Shown: positions 11,867 to 24,635, counted from the first letter of the stretch. The stretch: DNA of 64,000 nucleotides from Ulva prolifera (GCA_023078555.1 CM041197.1:1522501-1586500); one strand, 5' to 3'. The notes: generated by a model not told the origin, from the letters alone. A program made the numbers and translations.

Positions 11867-12999
11867 GGGTAGGCTGCCGACAGCACGCAGCTAATAATCT
11901 GGGATGAGCTGAATTTTCGTGTTTACCTGCTTCAATCAGGCTGGGACGAGGGGACACAATTGTTCGATATGATGTTGGTACCTGGCCGATCAGGAATTCG
12001 CGGAAGATTTGTCCTGTTTCCTATCAGCACCGTAGTAGCAGCCACTTAGATTGGTGAACTGCTGCTGGCACGAAAGTCGGCATGATCGTGCACGGAATTG
12101 CGGCACCGTGATGGTATTGCTCAGCCTAGTGCAAGACGCGGTGTGACCGAACCCGAGGGTGACATCTGGCGAAGCAGCCCTTCTGAGACGAACACATCCG
12201 GGTGGGCCCTCTTGGATGCAGATTCGATATCTTCCAACACACTGACCACACAGGTTCAAGGACATCGCGGGGCGCCCCGTCGCCACTTCCTTGCACACCC
12301 ATGGACATTCGATCACAAAACGGCATGTACCATAGTTCCATGATGCCGAGAGCCTGTGCTTTCGAAGCAGCATATTTGTAGATGCCCTTGTGTTTTAGTG
12401 CCGCTGAGGCCTGGGTTTGGGGTGTTGGACGTGGCCGGGATCCTTGCATGTGACGATTCCAAGCTGTCCCTGAAGCAGTGCTTGAGATTGCTCCATGGCT
12501 GCTGCATGGCAGCTGCATAGCTATTATATGTGGTGGAACATCACAAGAGCCTTGGCCATGTATGGAACTTCCATGGAGAGCAGGCAAATCCGCTACCAAA
12601 TACAGGAATCAATCAACCTCTCTGGCAGCACTACTGGAGAATACTCGCACACACTCAGGACATGATAGGATATACATTGTGTGCACCATGTGTACGCAAT
12701 GAACCACAATCAAGGATACACGCATACCGAGCCTTGCATGATGTTGGCAATTGCACACAGTGAATGCGTAGCCCGCCTCGATATGGCTCACTCTGCTTGC
12801 CCTCAAACGACCCTCTAGAAGATCAAATGACAGCCGCAAATGAAACTGTGCACTTGCACAGCAGACGTGCGGGAGACAGCAATTGGGCTGCGGCATGAGT
12901 ACATGATCAAAGGCTGATTCGCACGAGGCCAGTTGACTGGACCGAGGTCCAAGCTGCCGCGTGTTGCCAGTGTGTTGGTGATCGCCCCACGCCACTCAC
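11867..12999. other. Upstream of MDP1; no firm gene
   Basis: Contains the MDP1 promoter and 5' flank, and possibly downstream exons of the weak minus-strand gene starting at 13192. I could not build a convincing coding exon here. Confidence 0.4.
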
Positions 13000-13192
13000 G
13001 AATCCACGTGAGCAGGAGTGGCCGCGTCCGCTGAATTGCTTCCCGGCCGCGAGGTGCCTCAAAGAGCATGCTGAGAGCATGCAGGCGCTCTCTTTGTGGT
13101 TCGAGACAACGTTTCATACAGGTACGCTCGGCCGTCATACGGTGCACACACAGCAGCACGCATATACTGTTGGCACGCTTGCCAGTCGACAT
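13000..13192 (-). CDS. Possible first exon of an unrecognised gene, divergent from PGP
   Basis: Starts at ATG (13192) and stays open to a strong GTGAGT donor at 12999, encoding about 64 residues (begins MSTGKRANSICV, rich in Arg, Leu and Cys). No downstream exon was confirmed and no domain is recognised. The open frame continues about 180 bases past the donor, so an unspliced form is also possible. Support is limited to the start, the donor and the open frame. Confidence 0.28.
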
Positions 13193-13281
13193 TCTGAAAC
13201 CTGACTATATGTAGCTTCTCATTTTTTCCTGGTGATTGTTGAACCGATCAAGGCGAGCTCTTTACGACGTTCCTCAATACT
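13193..13281. promoter_or_regulatory. Short space between PGP and a possible divergent gene
   Basis: Only 89 bases separate the PGP start from the ATG of the weak minus-strand exon. If both are real, this is a shared bidirectional promoter region. It is AT-richer than its surroundings, with no clear TATA box. Confidence 0.3.
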
Positions 13282-16056
13282 ATGCAGCGCGTTGCTGCAG
13301 TAACACGTGGACTGGGTCAAAAGTTCGCTTGCGTCAAACAGCAAGCACGTTCCGTCAGAGCCAACGTCGCGGCTATAGCAGCGCCCAACATGCAAACCAA
13401 AGCTACTGACGATGAGAAGCTTGCGTTGATCAATAAGGTGAGCCACTGCGCAACGCCTGTAAAACTCAATTATGCCCGCTATGCCCTCGCATCCGGCACT
13501 GCAGGTGCGGTGTCAGACGAAGAGACTCCATTCGATGTGAGCAATAGCCTCATTTCAGATCTAATCTTTCAAGTGCCTGGTTGAGCTGAATGTTTTACTC
13601 TCAACCGTGGGCTTGATTCCGCGGTTGCACCGACCCCGTCATGCTTGCCCGGATGCAGGCAACAACGCATCTGAATGCAGCATGGGCACGCCCAGAAGTA
13701 CAAAATTTGTATTTGAACCAATGACACGGCATCCCTGTTCTGGGCCGGTTTGATGTGGCAAGATTTCGCGTGTGAACTGTTGCGTGTTGCAGGTTGAAGC
13801 GTTCATCTTCGACTGCGATGGAGTCATCTGGAGGGGGGACACACTCATCCCGGGAGTGCCAGAGACTCTCGATATGCTTCGCAAGGCCGGTAAGAAGTTG
13901 ATTTTTGTTACCAACAACTCTACGAAGTCCAGGAAGGGGTACCAAGGGAAGTTCACCAACCTGGGACTCACTGTTGCGCCAGAAGAGATCTACTCCTCTT
14001 CATTCGCGGCTGCGGCATACCTTGAGGCGACCAACTTCCCCAAGGATAAGAAGGTGTACGTCGTGGGTGAGGTCGGCGTCCAAGAGGAGCTCGACTTACT
14101 AGGCTTCCAGCACTTCGGTGGACCTGAAGATGCAGACAAGGTAGCGCACCACCAATACACGACTCTATGCACTTATCAGTATTGCCAATATCCCTGCACA
14201 TGGTGAGCACATGTCAATGCTAACATTGCTCATAACACAGCCACCATGAGCGCATTCAACACCATGAGTATGCTCAAGCAGATTGCACTTCTCGCTCAGC
14301 ACTTCTGGTGCGGCTGGGTGTCGCTCTCCCTGGCCTCTTAGCTGTTACGTTGTGGCGTGTTGTGAAGGCATGCACACCTGCTCATGGCATTGCCACAGCG
14401 GCACAACCCGGCGCGGGTCGGGTCATGGTATGGCCAGCCTCCAGACAGCCAATGCCGTGGTCCGGCCAGCTCCAGAGCGGCCACGTCCAGCTCCAGGGAC
14501 CGGGCAGGCGCTCCCATGCCACGGCTGTGTCTTGACATTGGAGCTCATGCGGTCGAGCCACCGCTACACCTCAATGCAGCCCCATGTCAGCAAGTGCATT
14601 CCCTCATACCACGCTGTGCAAGCTGCCCTGGGGAAGCTGTGCCGTGCTCGGCCACGCAATCGATCTGCGAGTCTGTGATCTCTTGCGCTCCGGCTGCGCC
14701 CTGCCAGCTCATCTGGGAGTCTGAAGAACTGCCATCGGTTCCCACCGCTTTCGATGCTGCAGTCGTGTTCCGCCATGCAATCGCCCATGCCCACGCCCGT
14801 TGTGTCCACTGCAGTTCATGTGCCACAAATCGCAAGCGTGTGACATGGATATACTGTGCTAAATCAGAAGTTTCGTTTGACGTCTGAGGGCAGCATTCCT
14901 GTGAACAGATTATTCCTGATATTTCGACACCTGAGGCCTGCGTTATACATTACAGCTAGGGCTTTCCACTGCACTGAAGATCTGCATTATGCTTTGCTTG
15001 GTGGCCCTTTCAATTTATTGCGGTAGGTACACATACTGTCTGTAATTTGCTGGGCGGTTCCAATGACAACGGTCCCTGATCATATCCCGCTTTGGCATTT
15101 TACTATTCATCTCTACACAGCACGTAGACACCTCGATAGCAACACGGCAATAACAGCACGGCACTGCTGAGCTGCAGGTGCCGCCGATGACGAAGGGCAG
15201 CAAGCTCGAGACCGACCCGGACGTCGCGGCCGTCATCGTCGGCTTCGACCGCAACATCAACTACTACAAGATCCAGTACGCGACGGTGTGCCTGCGGGAG
15301 CACCCCGGCTGCCAGTTTATCGCGACCAACCTCGACGCTGTGACGCACCTCACCGATGTGCAGGAGTGGGCCGGCAACGGCTCCATGGTGCGCGCCGCGC
15401 CTGGGCCTGAAATTCACCTGCTCGTGACGGCCCAGGTTGCTGCTGCTTTGCCTGTGATGTGTGATGTTGCGGGATGCTGCTGTTGCATGGTCGTCATGTC
15501 GCTGCGAGCCCACGGTGCTGAAGGGGAGGGACGGCCCTGTAGGCGTGTCGACAGGGCAACCCCACTGACCCCGGGTTGGCACATCGTACATTGCTTCATG
15601 TTGGCCGTTCGCACAATGTACACTGTACAAACGCTGTCTTGGCCCAGCGGTAGGCGTGTCCGTGAGGCGGCTGCGGCGGCTGCGACATGCTTCCAGCGCC
15701 AGCAATCCGGCCATGCGGGGCAGTGTTTGGGGTCTGTGCATACATGCGCTGCGTGCATGCAGGTCGGCGCAATCAAGGGCTCAAGCCAGCGCGAGCCGAC
15801 GGTTGTCGGAAAGCCGGCAGACTTCATGCTGAAGGACATCGCGGCGAAGTTCGGGCTCGAGGCGGCGCAGATGTGCATGGTCGGCGACCGGCTGGACACC
15901 GACATGGAGTTTGGCCTGCGGGGGGGCCTCTCAACGGCGCTCGTGCTGTCGGGTGTGACGACGGAGGCAGAGCTTCTCGCAGAGGGCAACACGACGCGGC
16001 CGGAGTGCTACATGGACCAGCTGCCGGACCTCCTCACGATCAAGGACCGCCTGTAG
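13282..16056 (+). CDS. PGP1: Phosphoglycolate phosphatase, chloroplast (PGP/PGLP)
   Basis: Four exons: 13282-13437, 13793-14140, 15178-15387 and 15763-16056, all joined in phase 0 (335 aa). The enzyme hydrolyses 2-phosphoglycolate, the product of Rubisco oxygenation, to glycolate in the stroma, the first step of photorespiration. HAD motif I is FDCDGVIW (D59 nucleophile, D61). Motif II is VTNNSTKSRKG (T92). The cap segment has VGFDRNINYYKIQYAT. Motif III is VVGKP (K255) and motif IV is MVGDRLDTD (D280, D285). The first 40 residues (rich in Arg, Ala and Val, no early acidics) fit a transit peptide. Length and order match plant and Chlamydomonas enzymes. Third-position GC rises from 27 of 52 codons in exon 1 and 79 of 116 in exon 2 to 86 of 97 in exon 4 (hand count). 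Confidence 0.95.
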
Positions 16057-17536
16057 CCGCGCGGCGCGCGGATAGAGGAGCGGCAGTTGAGAGGCCGCGG
16101 TGAATTTGTACGAGCGATCGTGCCTTGTGGCACGTGATGCCGCGGGGGCGTGGGAGAGTTTGAGAGGGGATGCTGTGCACCGGGGCGGCGTGCTGGGTGC
16201 GTGAGCGGAGGCTGCGCTGAGAGCATCGTTGAGTTGGTGTGCCCAGGTGGGCGCTGGAAGGCAGGCGGAAACCGGCAGAGGCAGTGTGAGGCTGCCGCAG
16301 GGCATGCTAATTCCTGAATGAGGTGCGGTTTGGGGGATCATACTGATGCAGCCCTTGGAGTGGCTCGAGTGTGGTGGTGGGGGGGCTCTTGCGACCATGC
16401 CTGGCCGCATACCTACAGGCTAGTGCACAAGTTTGTTGAGGCCCGAGGGTGCCGGAGGCCACATGATATCTGCACGCCACGGCACCTGCAGGGCCCCGGG
16501 ACGAGTCATAGGCACATGTGCTTGTAATAACCATTTCGTGTCTGGGCCACCTGTGGCAGCTGTTCTTGTAGCCACGATGGCTGTCTCTCATGTGCGGTGC
16601 ACAGGCCGCGTGAAACATGAACGATCGCTCCTGGTCTGGGAACCATTTGGTACATGTCCAGCGTGGCGTGCATTCGAAGTTCATAGATGTCTCGATACGA
16701 GCGACGTCCCAGCTCGTCACAGCAGCACAGAATATTCATCACATGACGTGGCACTTTCTGAAACTGGGAGCTTGCAGAAATCATGCCCCCAGTCGCGACA
16801 TACACAAACAGTGCCCCAGCTCGTGGCGGTCAGCATCAGTGCTGGCCACCTGACAGAACAGGTTTACTTTGAGAAATTGGCATTGTTGACTGGACACCAC
16901 TAGTGCACAACCTTCCTAGACCCCACTCTGGGCTGCATTCTCACCTGCGGTCTTCCCACCGAGACCACCTTTGTCTCTCGCCTTTGCCTCAAGCCTTCCC
17001 TCGGGGTCTTGGGCACGCCGCCGTCGTGAACACGCCGCAGCACAACCCGACCCCTCAACCCGTGCCCTCGGGTATCACGATAAGAACCACGGCATCGGCC
17101 GTTCCGCCAACCTTCGGGGAACCCCCCGCTTCACTCGCTAATCGGTGCATCCTCCCTGTCGCATCCGCACCTGGCGCATGCATCTCACGCATGCATACAA
17201 TTTGTGGGACACGTTCATCCGGGGCCCACCGGCCCCGGTCCCAACCAACCCGCTCAGCTAGACGTCTGCCAAATGCACAGGGCCGGGGCGGGGCAAGGCA
17301 TACAGCCACACGGAATCAGCGCAGCCTCCCCACCCTTCTGTCACCTCAGCGCAAGGCAGCACCAGCTGGCTCCGTACCCACTCGCCAGCGGCAGCCCCAC
17401 CCGCCGCATCCGATTATCTGTCCCCGTGGCCTGACCCACCGCACAGGTGTCCGAGCCTCAGCTCCGAGGTGGCCACACATGCCAGGCGCAGCGCGCCGCA
17501 TGCATGATGCGCACACGCGATGCCGCCGCGACCAGC
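16057..17536. other. Convergent 3' flanks of PGP and KEA3; no gene
   Basis: The first 450 bases are G-rich on the plus strand (the PGP sense strand), with a TGTAA at 16523-16527 that could be its poly(A) signal. From about 16.9 kb the plus strand becomes C-rich, so the KEA3 sense strand is G-rich. A long plus-strand open frame at 16.9-17.6 kb is a by-product of this composition, since it runs antisense into the last KEA3 exon. Confidence 0.6.
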
Positions 17537-20500
17537 CTAGTCCTTGGTGCCGGGCCCCTCCGGACCATCGATGGAGTTGTCGAAGGTGCCGGAGCCGGTG
17601 ACGTCGCCGAGCACGGAGCCCGGCCGCTGGCGCGAGTTGTTCTTGACGTCGATGAGCTTCAGCTTGGCCGCGGTGCGCGCCCACGGCCACTGCTTCGGCT
17701 TGTCCCGCTTACGCTGCCGTGACGGCAGCGTGCCCTGCACACCACGCCGCGCCCGTCAGCCACCAAGATTCATGCTGTCATTGGCAAGCACAAAAGGCTG
17801 CGGCAATGCCGAGTTCATTCAACCCTGTGTCACACGTCACGCATGAACATCCGCAGCGCCCAAACATGCCGGCACGACCAACTGCTGCGCCTGTCTGCAC
17901 AGCACACAGCTTTCAGCACGAAGAGGGTAGCGCACGTCGTGCTTCTCGTCTCTCCCTAAGTCCACCGTCGCGTTGACGATCGATTCCGAGGCCGTCTGCG
18001 CGGCGGCCGCCTGCACGAGGTCCTTCGGCGGCGTCTTCGCGGCGCCGTTCGGCTTCGCCGACAGGTCAAGCGTGTCCGTGGCCTTCATGCCCGACAGATC
18101 CTCCTCGTCGCCACTCATGCTCTGGCTCGCGGGATCGTCCGCCGGGGGGAGGGGCGACGAGAAGCCGACGCCCTTCATGACGCCGCCGTTCGTCGACATC
18201 GTGCCGCCGCTCTCTCCGCGGCCCTTTGACGCGACTGCGTCCTTTATCATCAGCTGCATCTCCTGTTCGAGGAAGACGAGGTCGACGTAGGAGGTGTCCA
18301 TGAGGGCGCGCAGGACGGTGTCGCCGAGGGCGACTCCAGCGCTCGCGCGCGTGACCACCTGCACAGCGTGCTGGGCGTGGCCGCGGGTCGTGCATCACTC
18401 TTGCCATGCATCATGGCCATGGTGTGGCAAGATGCCGGCGGGCATGGCTCCGGCGTGCGCCGGCAACGGCTGCGCCAAGAGGCTAATGCCGCCGGGACGC
18501 GGGACGGCGTCCACCCCAGGTTCTAGCCAAAGCTCCTTGCTCACAGCCTTAGCAAATGAGCCGATGTGCATTGTCGTGCGGCAAGCTAGGTCGCTGGTGG
18601 GACGTTAACGGCAACTGCGCTGTCTGAGCGGCGGCTGTACGATGAAAGTGGTGCGCCGGCAGGCCCCATGCTGTGAGAGGCAGACACCGGAGACAGATGT
18701 CGAAAGCAGAGGCTGAGCGCAGTGAGGAAAGGGGGGGGGGGGGGGGGGGGGAGGGCACACCGTGGCTGTCGCCCCGAGGCGCTGCGCCTCGGCCGCGCGC
18801 TCCACGTCGATGCACAGCACAAACACCGGCACCGTCGGCCACGCCTGGCGCACGTTGCGCAGAGCCTGCATCGTCTGGGGGTGCGAGCGCAGCGAGAGCA
18901 CAAAGGCGCGCGGCGACGCGGATGTCGCGGCGCCGAGCACGCTCGACTTGGAGCCGTCGCCGAAGAGCACCGGCAGGCCCTGGCCCCGCGCCTCCCGCAC
19001 CGCCTGGGGGTTGAACGAGAACGCCACCCACTTTGCGGGGTTTCCCGTCAGCGGCGATGACAGCATGTTTGCCACCACCTGCACCCCCCTGCCGCTGCTG
19101 ACGATCGTGGTGTGTAGTGCGCGTGATCGAGCAGCCCTTGTATGGATCGAGTGGGTTTGCTAGCGGAATTCTTGGAACGATGCTCATGCTTGGAGTGCCT
19201 TATAGTCTGTGTTGGAACAGTGAATTGTACCCCGGTTGCGAACTTCGGGGAACCCAGCGAAGCACGGACGAAGTCAGCAGTGAACATGGCATTCATTTTG
19301 GCACATTTATCCGGCCTGCCATGAGTATGACCCCACGCATTTGCAACACACACACTGACTACAGAGGTGTCGGGGGGGCGAGGAGGGCGGGGGGAGAGCA
19401 CAGCGGCACCCTACTCCCAACCCTGAGCCTCCTGATCAACCCTGGGGGACAGTGGCATGAGCATGCATACACCCTGTAGCGATGCACAAAAAAAGAGAAC
19501 ATGCGCAGACTATAACGCATCGTCATGCACGTGCATTGCGCTGGGCGCGGGGGGGGGGGGGGGGAAGGGGGGATGCGCGCCTGGGAGGCTTCGTTGAACC
19601 CGAGGATGACGACCGGTGACGCGGTGGCCGCGAGCGCGTTGCTGCCGGTGCTGCCGCTCTGATCGCGCACCGCCTGCGGCTGCGCAGGGTCCATGAGCTC
19701 GAAGCGCAGGCTCTGGGCCTCCCGCTCGACCTGCGCCTGCGCCTCCCGCGCCTCAAACATGTCGCCCTTGTCCGCGAGGAACGGCGTCAGCGCCATCGAC
19801 GCGACGACAACGCAGATGAGCAGCGCGTTGAGCTCGCTCGGCAGGATCTCGAGCTCCTGTGCGAGTGCCAGCAGCACAAATGCAAACTCGCCGCCCTGCA
19901 CGGAGTGGAGGTCGGACTGGCACACTCGGCCGTGGCTTGCCAACACAGCCTGGGTTGCTGGCGATAGGGGGCATGGGCCATGCCAGGGGCAGTCCGTCGC
20001 GGTCGGGGTTTTACAACATGCAATGAAGGGGGACAGCGGGATGGAGCGCTGCATGCATGCGCGTGCGGCGGCGGCGCACCTGCGCGAGTGTGAGCCCGAC
20101 CTTCACGCTCTCGCCCTCGGAGAGCCCAAACAGGCGCGCCGCGATCGAGGTGATCGCGAACTTGACCGAGATGAGGCCGACGGTGAGCAGAGCGATGGTG
20201 GGGAAGCGCGTGATGAGCACGTGCACGTCGACCGAGGCGCCGGTGCAGAGGAAGAACAGCCCGAGCAGCACGCCCTTGAAGGGCTTGATCTCCGCCTCGA
20301 CCTGCACACGGGCGGTGGGGCGCTTGGCATCGTTTTTTTGGGGCTGCCATCCATAAAATGAACCTACATGTTTGCATTTGTTCTATGTGCTCGAGCTCAA
20401 CGACCCAACACTGCTGCATGTGCGTGCGGTGTCGGAGGTGAGCACGCAGGGCGTTACAACCATGCTCGCGATCCCAGCAGAAGCAACTGCACGCAGCATG

Positions 20501-23249
20501 CAGCTGGCACACGCACGCACAGCCCCTGCAGAGACCGCAGCATGCAGCATAACCGAAGGTACGCCGCATGCCCCGGGTGTCGGAGGGATGTCCGCGGTCC
20601 GCCACACAGCGAAAGCGTGTACGCTGTGCAGACCCAGCACACAGCGTGCCCAGCGTGCGCACCTGCGGCCGAAAGGAGCTCTCGGCGAGCAGCACGCCGG
20701 CGAGGAAGGCGCCGAGCTCCTGGCCGAAGCCGGCCTGGTCGGTCGCGACGGCCGTGCCGCAGACGGTGAGCAGGCACGCGGCGACAAACGCGTCGTGCGA
20801 GCCCGTTGACGCGACCGTCGCAAACACGCGCCGCAGCGCGATGCGGCCGAAGAGAATGATCCCACCGAGCAGGCCGAGCGAGCGCGCCGCCGTCGGGAGG
20901 AACGTCTGCAGGAGGGTCGCGGCGGAGGAGGAGGCATCCTGGGCGGCACGGATGGTGGCCAGAGGCGCGCTCTCGATGAAGTCCGGGGCGTACTGTGGGA
21001 GGAGGGCGACGGCGTCCGCGGCATCGATGGCGCCGGCCGCGGCGTCGGGGCCGGAGCTGTGCGCGATGATTGGCAGCAGCACGAGGAACGGCACCGTCGT
21101 GAGGTCCTGCAGGGCATCGCTTCTCAACCCGCCGCCATGGTCGCGTGCTGATGGTATGACCAATCGCGTTGGTCGCCTCGGTCACGTGCCGATGGGTTCG
21201 AGTGTGTGTATGTTTGACCGTCTCGAGATCGGATGCACTGCGGGTGCATGTCGAGAGAGATGTGCTATGTGTGAGCCCTCACAGGATCCGGAAGACCAGG
21301 GTTCGTGAGACCGATACGTAACCCCGCACAGAAGATGCAGGCCTGCAGTCACGGCGGCGCGGGACGCGCGCTCTGCGGCGATGACGGAGCGAGTGTGCCA
21401 GGACATGACGATGTGAACATGAGGTCACCAGCGGTGAGTCAAAGCTACAGTAAGCCATGTCCTACGAGGGCGTAGGCATATCCACATTCCCGCAACTGCA
21501 TGCCTGAGGTAGACCTGAGAAGGCCCCTGTTGGTGGGCGATCGTGCACACGGAAGTCGCAGGAGGAGCGCCAGCGCGGGCCCGGCGTGATGCCACGGGAG
21601 ATGTGCGTTGGGCTCAAAACGGACCCCACAGTGTCATGCACGTCCGAGTACATCAGTGGATGTGTGCGTCTGTGTAGGCGTGCGGTCGGAGCAGCCCTGA
21701 AGGCGGCAGCGGTGCAACAGGCTGATCGGGTAGTTGTGCGGGTGGCCGACGACTGTGTGGTGAGGGGAGCAGTGGATCAGCTGCAGAACGTCGATGGACT
21801 GGCACACATGCAGATGGGGGAGACACTCCGACGCTTCTGTGTGACAGATGTTCAGTTTCAGGCATAGCCAGGGATATTGCAGGGCCCAGTGAAATCTGTG
21901 GAGTTGCATGTCGATGCAGTGGGTGATACTGTTGATGCCGTACCCGGGAGAGACAGGGCTTCCTGCAATGCATGCGCTGCAAGGCACGGAGATACGAAGA
22001 AGACAGACTTGCATAGAATTCTAGGCTGTCAACCGCAAGGGGTCGGTCTGTTGTCGTCTTCCCGGGACATGAGCGAGTGCACAGCGCAGCAGCGAACACA
22101 TACTTCTCGACTGAGGAGCGCCAAAACGGAGCACGAAGGACGATCAGGTGATGCGGCCACATTGAGGCTCTGTGATGCTACTCTAGGCACCAAAATTGCT
22201 GTATAGTTGGTGTGAGTATAGGCAGGGATGGAGTCATGCGGAGAGGAATTTGGCAGTGGGCAGGGAGCACACCTGAAACAGCAGGATGCCCAGCGTTGCA
22301 GACCCAGACCTTGTCGCCAGTTGACCTCTATCCCCCAGAAGCTGAAGGACGAACGCTGAAGAGGAGAGTGACAGCGCCACCGCTATTACTAGAGCCTCGT
22401 CCCAGGATGTAATGGCTGCAATTTGGGCATCAGCAAACGCAAGGTTTTGCAGAAGCCATGTCCCCACACTGCTTCCGAACGGGATTGCGAAAGCAACAAA
22501 AACTGCGGTAGTCACAAGCACCTGCACCGTCCCAAGGCCGAACGCGTACGTGCGCAGTGCTCTGAGGCGATCCGACGACAGCTCCAACCCCATTTCGAAG
22601 AGCAGGAACAAAACTCCTAATTCTGCCAGCTCCCCTAGCTCTTTAGGAGAGGATATTGCACTGCACACAGTGGAGGCATGAGGCTTGGACGTACACCATG
22701 ATGTGCGAATTACTTGGCCGAGGTTGAGCCAGGACATTGCCAGCACTTGATCGACGCAGGGCACGCTGATCAGCGAAACCGCACACCGGCGCCACAACAG
22801 GCTAAACGGATGCTTGATCAATCATGACAGACATTCACCCACATAGCAGGGTGGGTGATGCAGGGCTCGTACTTGACTTGCCGAAGAAGCAATCCCGCCA
22901 ATAGGAAGCCAAGGATCGGACTAAGATCGAGCCGCTTGAACACGGGTGTGATGACTACAAATGCTGCCAAGAATTTCAGGAAGTCCACACCGAGCGGTTG
23001 CAGCGGCTCGATCAACTCAGCTCCAGCGCGGCACACAGGGCACCTGCGTGCCAGCAGCTGGGGCACAGGCCTGAGATTACATCTATTAGATATGTTTGAG
23101 CGAAGAGTAAAATTCTGCCGTACTGCACGAGTTTCCACACGTGTGGGAACTACCAAGCTTTGCCAGGCGCTGTTGTAAACAAGCCCAGAGGCCACACTTG
23201 GGCAAAACCGCGCAGTTTGAGCTACCATATAGCGGCTCTTCGCCTTCAT
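17537..23249 (-). CDS. KEA3: K+/H+ antiporter, KEA3-like (CPA2) with RCK/TrkA-N domain, plastid
   Basis: Eight exons: 23249-22873, 22660-22273, 21106-20663, 20301-20080, 19895-19581, 19078-18761, 18358-17966 and 17734-17537 (884 aa), all in phase. KEA3 exchanges K+ for H+ at the thylakoid and releases the proton gradient when light falls. The start ATG has an in-frame TGA directly before it. The first 75 residues look like a transit peptide. The transporter domain runs from about 80 to 530, including FKRLDLSPILGFLLAG, LGVLFLLFEMGLELS, GILLFQDLTTVPFLVLLPI and LGAFLAGVLLAES. An RCK domain follows (about 575-690) with VVANMLSSPL and LPVLFGDGSKSSVLG. Its nucleotide-binding turn reads GFNEASQ where GxGxxG is usual, so NAD(P) or nucleotide binding may be altered. 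The C-terminal tail (690-884) is partly disordered. Intron 5 starts with GC, and introns 5 and 6 have C-runs after the donor. KEA1/2 is less likely because the long N-terminal coiled coil is missing. Confidence 0.93.
18731..18751 (-). repeat. 21-base C-run (sense) after the donor of KEA3 intron 6
   Basis: The plus strand shows 21 G. On the coding strand this is a C-run starting about nine bases inside the intron, after GTGTGCCCT. Confidence 0.85.
19549..19564 (-). repeat. 16-base C-run (sense) after the GC donor of KEA3 intron 5
   Basis: On the coding strand the intron begins GCGCGCATCCCCCCTT and then enters the C-run. Confidence 0.85.
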
Positions 23250-24415
23250 TCACTAAATCTAGTTTGCATACGTGCTCTCTCAGTCTCGGCGCTCATCTAC
23301 TCAGATCATCGCCAAACCAGCCACGTTTACGACATATGCACTCGCTGTATCATTGACAAACACAAGGCAGATAGGGCAAGCACAGTGGACGGTGTCGTGG
23401 TCGCTCTGTGACGCCAAGCTCGACGCAATCCGGGGCATGGCGCCAAAGTATCCTGCAGTACTGCTCGTTCAGATTCTTCCGTGTCACTCCGCCACGTGCT
23501 GATGTCTACAGCTCAGCCAGAACAACACCGCGATGCATCGTTGCAGCGACGCTCTCACCATACATCCACCATGGAATTTAGCTTGAAAGTACGTAGAATC
23601 GACTATGCGCCATCGAACTGGGTATGCACGCACCTGACCAAATGTCGGGCGACGGATCAGCTCGAATTTGTGGGAGCGAATTACCTCGGGCGGTTGTGTG
23701 GTATGCGCACCTCCAGCGCCCTCGCTAGAATGCACAGCGCAAGTGAGTAAAACATCTTTCACATGGCCCCATTGCGGTCAGAATGAAGGGGTCAGACGGG
23801 CATGGTGTCGTCAGTGGCTCATCTGCACTTCTACCTAGTTCGGCAAACTCGGTTGATTGCCAGCTTGCTGTTGTTTGCACTGCTGCGTGTGGCTGCGGTC
23901 ACTCCCGCAGTCAACTGGAGCCGGCTGCGCTGTGGCAAGCGAGTGGTTGTGGCTGGTAGGGAAATGATCGAGTGATCGTGTTGTGTGGTGCTTGCGTCCC
24001 CGATGTCGGAGCTCGGGCGAGGCTGTGTCGGACGTCTAGCGGGCAACGGCAAGGCGGATCCAGATACATTTGCCCGGGCTTCACCCCAGTTGTTGGGACC
24101 AGGTCATCGACGCAAAGCACATGTAGTCTGCGCGCACCACGGAACAAAGTCAGCCCGGTCAGTATGGTCACCATTGCGGCCATGTGTTTCTGTGCCACAG
24201 CAGTTTCTGAATCTGAGCCAGTCCTTGTATTGCACACATGCAAGCATCGCCCCGCTTCGGCATACGAAGTCTCAGCCATCCGGAGTTGTCAATGACAAGG
24301 CCAAGTGGATCTAGGCTTTACTTTGATTGCCAGTGTTGCTGCACTGGCCACTGCTCGGAAACCAGAATTCCTATCTGTTCGGATAGTTCCTCCTCTCTGC
24401 TGTGTCAACACCTGA

Positions 24416-24441
24416 CAAAATGCGCTCGCGAGCGCATTTTG
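24416..24441. repeat. 26-bp perfect palindrome without spacer
   Basis: CAAAATGCGCTCG is followed directly by its reverse complement. It could form a cruciform or bind a dimeric protein. No role is evident from context. Confidence 0.8.
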
Positions 24442-24559
24442 CCGCTGTACTGCCAGTGCCAGTCTTGCTACGGAACATCTCTCTACAGAGTGTATAAGCC
24501 AGATCCTAGAGCTAGCTACTTTGGTGGATAGCTCACAACCAAAGCTACAGAAGCAAAGT

Positions 24560-24635
24560 GAGGTAAATTACATCTCGATTTACTTAGCCACATCCTGAAG
24601 AGGCCATCAGCAACTGCGGTGAGTGGGACCACATG
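24560..24635 (-). repeat. Dispersed repeat family C copy
   Basis: Shares GATTTACT, CATCCT and GGGACCACATG in the same order and spacing with the copy at 41349-41420. Confidence 0.5.

Noticed and set aside
16903-17601. 232-codon plus-strand open frame
   Set aside because: It occupies the C-rich KEA3 3' flank and runs antisense into the last KEA3 exon.
23911-24279. Minus-strand open frame of 122 codons
   Set aside because: Parts look protein-like, but no consistent exon chain or domain could be found.
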